A stretch of 64,000 nucleotides of DNA from Glutamicibacter sp. MNS18 (GTDB taxonomy: Bacteria; Actinomycetota; Actinomycetes; Actinomycetales; Micrococcaceae): contig NZ_JAPCHW010000001.1 in the NCBI RefSeq assembly GCF_026107515.2, forward strand, positions 1 to 64,000. Reading direction: 5' to 3'. Both the position numbers and the translations under genes were made by a program. Within the stretch, counting starts at the first letter, position 1, and the number at the start of each line of letters is the position of its first letter. A model generated the notes under the pieces. It did no database searches. It was not told the origin of the DNA and saw only the letters and a list, made by a program, of their open reading frames with translations. Shown here one piece after another: positions 60,815 through 64,000 of this stretch.

Positions 60815-60927
60815 GTGGGAATCGTAGCCTGTAAACAGTGATCAGAACATGAATTTAGGTTGGCTAGGAAATTCGCTGGATCCCCGGGTTTGCCATCGGC
60901 GGTGCACCGAAGGGAGATTCGCCACTG

Positions 60928-60965
60928 TTACCGTTCGGTAAAAGTGCCGTCTGGACTGATAAAAT
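60928..60965 (+). promoter_or_regulatory. Promoter with palindrome before the mrp operon
   Basis: TTACCG-TT-CGGTAA (60928-60941) is a perfect 14-bp palindrome. TAAAAT at 60960-60965 is a good -10; a normal -35 is absent and would fall on the palindrome's right arm. This layout suggests that a bound regulator, activator or repressor, controls the operon. The element is near the midpoint of the divergent gap. Confidence 0.5.
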
Positions 60966-61027
60966 AAAAAAACCGGTCGGTGTAAATCGTCGGACTCTGC
61001 CCATGTTCAATTCGACAGAGGAGACGT

Positions 61028-64000
61028 GTGTTAATTATTCTCATTGCGCTTTTCGCAACTGCTGCGCTTTGCCCGTTGATCTTCAGGTATTTCCGACGCA
61101 ACGGGTTTTATATTGTCGCCGCAGTTCCTGCAGTGGGATTCGCGTGGCTGCTGACACAGTTTCCCGCCATCCTTTCCTCCCAGCTGGATTCGGCCAATGG
61201 CCAACCCAACGCCCCGCCGAGCATCGAATACACCTGGATCGACGGTTTCCTGGTCAACCTCGACTTCCGACTCGACACCCTGGCCGCGGTACTGCTGCTG
61301 CTGATCCTGGGTGTGGGTGCGCTGGTCCTGGTCTACTGCGGGCGCTACTTCAAGAACGATGACATGGGCGTCGGCGCGTTTGCCGCGAAGCTGGTGGCCT
61401 TTGCCGGGGCCATGATCGGCCTGGTCACCGCCGATGACGTCATCATCATGTTCATCTTCTGGGAAATCACCTCGGTGCTGTCCTACCTGCTGATCGGTTT
61501 CAGCCAGGCGCTGATCACCGCCCGCCGTTCGGCCATGAACGCCTTGATCGTCACGACCTTCGGCGGCCTGGCCATGTTGGCCGGCCTGCTGATCCTGGGA
61601 ACCTCCACCGGCAGCTACCGGCTCTCGGACATCATCGCCGCCGCCCCGCAACTGAGCAGCATGGGCATGCATATCGATGTGGCCATCGGCCTGGTGCTGA
61701 TCGGCGCGTTGTCCAAGTCCGCGCTGGTTCCCTTCCACTTCTGGCTTCCCGGGGCAATGGCCGCGCCCACCCCGGTTTCGGCCTACCTGCACGCCGCGGC
61801 GATGGTCAAGGCCGGCGTCTACCTGGTGGCCCGGCTGGCCCCGGGATTCGCCGATACCGCGTTCTGGGCACCCCTGGCGGTCGGGATCGGTATTGCCACG
61901 ATGATCATCGGCGGCTACCGGGCCCTGAAGCAATACGACCTGAAACTGATCCTGGCCTTCGGTACGGTCTCCCAGCTGGGATTCATCATCGCCATCTTCG
62001 GGCTGGGCAACGCCGACGCGGCCTTTGCCGCCCTGGCCCTGACCCTGGCCCACGGGCTGTTCAAGGCAACCCTGTTCCTGGCCGTGGGCATCATCGACCA
62101 CAACACCGGTACCCGCGACATCCGCAAGCTCTCGGGGCTGGGCCGGAAGATGCCGCTGCTGGCCATCGCCACCACGATCGCCGCCGCCTCCATGGCCGGC
62201 ATCCCGCCGTTGTACGGGTTCGTGGCCAAGGAATCAGTGTTCGACGCCCTGCTGCATCTGGACGGAGAACTGGCTTGGGTGCCGCTTGTCGGCGTGGTCT
62301 TGGGCGCCGCCCTGACCATGGCCTACTCGCTGCGTTTCGTCATCGGCGCCTTCGGCAGCAAAGCCGAGGTGGCACCGGTCGAATGCTACCGTCCGTCGCT
62401 GATCTTCCTGGCTCCCCTGCTGGTGCTGACCGTGGGCACCGTGCTGCTGGGTCTGCTGCCCGGGTTCGTGGAACCGTTGGTCAAGCACGCCGCGACCCTG
62501 TACCCGCAGGACCCGGAAGTCCACCTGGCGGTCTGGGCCGGTTTCACCCCTGCGCTGGGCCTGAGCGCGGTGGCCTTGCTGGTCGGCGTCGCGTTCTACA
62601 TCCTGCGGGCCAGGACCGACACCGGGGTGCCGCTGCGCCGTAAGGTGCTCTCCGCGGAGGAGATCTACCGCGGCCTGGTCAACGCGGTGGACGAGCTGGC
62701 GATTTGGGTCACCGGTCGTACCCAGCGTGGTTCCCTGTCCTTCTACCTCGGGGTGATCCTGGCGGTGGCCCTGGTGGTGCCGCTGTCGATCGCGCTGACC
62801 GTGCCGACCCCATGGCCCACCCACTGGGTGATCGCCGATCACCCGGCGCAGATGATCATCGGCGCCATCATGATCGTCGGCGCCCTGGCGGCGATTCGCG
62901 CGGCCAAACGTTTCATGGCCGTGCTGATGGTCTCGGTGACCGGTTACGGGATGGTGGCGATCTTCGCCCTGCAGGGCGCCCCGGACCTGGCTTTGACCCA
63001 GTTGCTGGTTGAAACGATTGTGCTGGTTGCCTTCGTGCTGGCCCTGCGTGCGCTGCCCAAGCGGCTGTGGGTGGGGATCTCCAAGGTGAAGCCGGCCCGC
63101 GCCCTGCTGGCCACCGCACTGGCCGCGATGACCGTGTATGTTGCCATCGGCATGATGGCTGCCCGGAACGAGTCGCGTATTTCGCTGGCCTTCCCGGATC
63201 TGGCCTACTACGAGGGGTACGGGGCGAATATCGTCAACGTGACCCTGGTGGACCTGCGTGTCTGGGATACCTTCGGGGAAATCACGGTGCTGGCCGCCGC
63301 CGCCACCGGGGTGGCCTCGCTGATTTTCGTTGCCACCCCGGTCGCCCGGCGCCTGCGTGCCGGGGAGATCAAGTCCGGTTCGATCGACCACGGCTCAGAG
63401 GCGATATCCACCGGTGAATTCAGCCAAGCCGGGCTCGATATCGCCCGCCAGTTCGCCCGTTCGAACAACAAGGACTGGCTGATCGCCGGGCATACCCTGG
63501 TGGCCGAACGTCGTTCGATCATCTTCGAAGTGGTTACCCGGGTGATATTCCACGCGATCCTGATGCTCTCGATCTTCACGCTGATCACCGGGCATAACAC
63601 CCCTGGCGGCGGTTTCGCCGGTGGCCTGCTGGCCGGTCTGGCCCTGACCGTGCGCTACCTGGCCGGTGGCCGGGTGGAACTGGCCGAATCGATGCGTGTC
63701 TCGCCGAATATCCTGCTCGGTGGCGGTCTGGCCGTCGCCGGGTTCTCCGGGATCTTCCCGCTGTTGCTTGGCGATCCGGTGTTCAGCACCTATGTGTGGG
63801 AATTCGCGCTGCCGATCTTCGGGGAACACAAATTTGTCACCTCAACATTCTTCGACATTGGAGTCTATCTAGTGGTACTGGGCCTGGTGCAGGACGTACT
63901 GCGATCCCTGGGAAGCGAGATCGACGTGCTTTCCGAGGGACGATCACCGGTTGCCCGACATGACGTGGTGGCCGGCTACCGAAGGGGAGTGGGACGATGA
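61028..64000 (+). CDS. mrpA: Mrp Na+/H+ antiporter subunit A (MrpA with MnhB domain)
   Basis: A complete 990-residue subunit, with a TGA at 63998-64000. It has about 20 or more TM helices: the ND5-like proton channel part (about 100-440, with GFSQALITARRSAMNAL, FHFWLPGAMAAPTPVSAYLH and LAHGLFKATLFL) and a C-terminal MnhB domain (about 840-960, with HAILMLSIFTLITGHNTPGG). The fusion of A with B is typical of actinobacteria. GTG 61028 has GAGGAG 4 bp upstream. It exports Na+ in exchange for H+ for pH and salt tolerance. Confidence 0.94.
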   Translation: MLIILIALFATAALCPLIFRYFRRNGFYIVAAVPAVGFAWLLTQFPAILSSQLDSANGQPNAPPSIEYTWIDGFLVNLDFRLDTLAAVLLLLILGVGALVLVYCGRYFKNDDMGVGAFAAKLVAFAGAMIGLVTADDVIIMFIFWEITSVLSYLLIGFSQALITARRSAMNALIVTTFGGLAMLAGLLILGTSTGSYRLSDIIAAAPQLSSMGMHIDVAIGLVLIGALSKSALVPFHFWLPGAMAAPTPVSAYLHAAAMVKAGVYLVARLAPGFADTAFWAPLAVGIGIATMIIGGYRALKQYDLKLILAFGTVSQLGFIIAIFGLGNADAAFAALALTLAHGLFKATLFLAVGIIDHNTGTRDIRKLSGLGRKMPLLAIATTIAAASMAGIPPLYGFVAKESVFDALLHLDGELAWVPLVGVVLGAALTMAYSLRFVIGAFGSKAEVAPVECYRPSLIFLAPLLVLTVGTVLLGLLPGFVEPLVKHAATLYPQDPEVHLAVWAGFTPALGLSAVALLVGVAFYILRARTDTGVPLRRKVLSAEEIYRGLVNAVDELAIWVTGRTQRGSLSFYLGVILAVALVVPLSIALTVPTPWPTHWVIADHPAQMIIGAIMIVGALAAIRAAKRFMAVLMVSVTGYGMVAIFALQGAPDLALTQLLVETIVLVAFVLALRALPKRLWVGISKVKPARALLATALAAMTVYVAIGMMAARNESRISLAFPDLAYYEGYGANIVNVTLVDLRVWDTFGEITVLAAAATGVASLIFVATPVARRLRAGEIKSGSIDHGSEAISTGEFSQAGLDIARQFARSNNKDWLIAGHTLVAERRSIIFEVVTRVIFHAILMLSIFTLITGHNTPGGGFAGGLLAGLALTVRYLAGGRVELAESMRVSPNILLGGGLAVAGFSGIFPLLLGDPVFSTYVWEFALPIFGEHKFVTSTFFDIGVYLVVLGLVQDVLRSLGSEIDVLSEGRSPVARHDVVAGYRRGVGR
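63997..64000 (+). CDS. Start of the next mrp subunit gene (partial)
   Basis: The stop TGA of mrpA is inside ATGA (63997-64000), so an ATG at 63997 begins the next gene of the operon, most likely mrpC, outside the window. SD GGGAGTGGGAC lies just upstream. Only the first codon and one base are visible. Confidence 0.55.

Noticed and set aside
1-64000. CRISPR arrays, insertion sequences, prophage or integrase genes
   Set aside because: No repeat-spacer pattern, transposase, integrase or phage protein was found.

Overview
The window is 64 kb of high-GC chromosome with strong Shine-Dalgarno sites, actinobacterial gene families (single-chain SdaA, a fused MrpA with MnhB domain, a CopD-CtaG fusion, HU beginning MAxNRSEL) and a copper amine oxidase very like that of Arthrobacter globiformis. 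It most likely comes from the Micrococcaceae (Arthrobacter in the broad sense, for example Glutamicibacter or Paeniglutamicibacter). The genus is inference; the family-level placement is fairly safe. I see no insertion sequence, prophage, CRISPR array or rRNA operon.

1-11 kb is mostly housekeeping: the end of glyA, sdaA (serine deaminase), mgtE, an old-yellow-enzyme reductase, a Vms1/baeRF-like protein, a CPBP membrane protease, a YibE/F membrane protein, a stand-alone zinc-binding lipoprotein (znuA-like) behind a candidate Zur-type site, and a CDP-glycerol glycerophosphotransferase-like enzyme.

11-36 kb is an amine catabolism region made of several modules, each with its own regulator. Module A: FAD amine oxidase (-), a small His/Cys-rich membrane protein coupled to a copper amine oxidase (-), then TetR, an AraC/FeaR-like regulator, an APC permease and an aldehyde dehydrogenase (+). 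Together these would import a primary amine, oxidise it to the aldehyde and then to the acid. Module B: a class III aminotransferase and a CoA-acylating semialdehyde dehydrogenase (MmsA), divergent from a PucR-type regulator. Module C: a large acyl-CoA dehydrogenase, then a second class III aminotransferase in an Lrp-led operon, divergent from a polyamine-type ABC transporter with two tandem substrate-binding lipoproteins (SBP-SBP-PotA-PotB-PotC). Between B and C lies an 0.88-kb low-GC stretch with small unassigned overlapping genes on the - strand.

36-40 kb holds rpmB-rpmG-rpsN in their cysteine-free forms behind a long leader, a DUF1992 protein, an SDR enzyme and an HU protein (TTG start). 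40-46 kb is an extracytoplasmic copper cluster: membrane protein, CopC, PCu(A)C chaperone lipoprotein, Tat-exported DyP peroxidase, CopD-CtaG fusion, lipoprotein. Intergenic hairpins separate several of its genes.

46-64 kb carries an NHLRC2-like thioredoxin/NHL protein, a YdeI/OmdA-like protein, an MFS exporter, an anchored protein of unknown function, a polar amino acid (cystine-like) ABC transporter, an AEC transporter, tRNA-Gly(CCC), an SseB-like protein, class I fumarase, a VanY-type carboxypeptidase, dCTP deaminase, a UMF1-type MFS protein, and the first gene of an Mrp Na+/H+ antiporter operon, whose next gene starts in the last four bases. Many convergent gene pairs share strong hairpin terminators.
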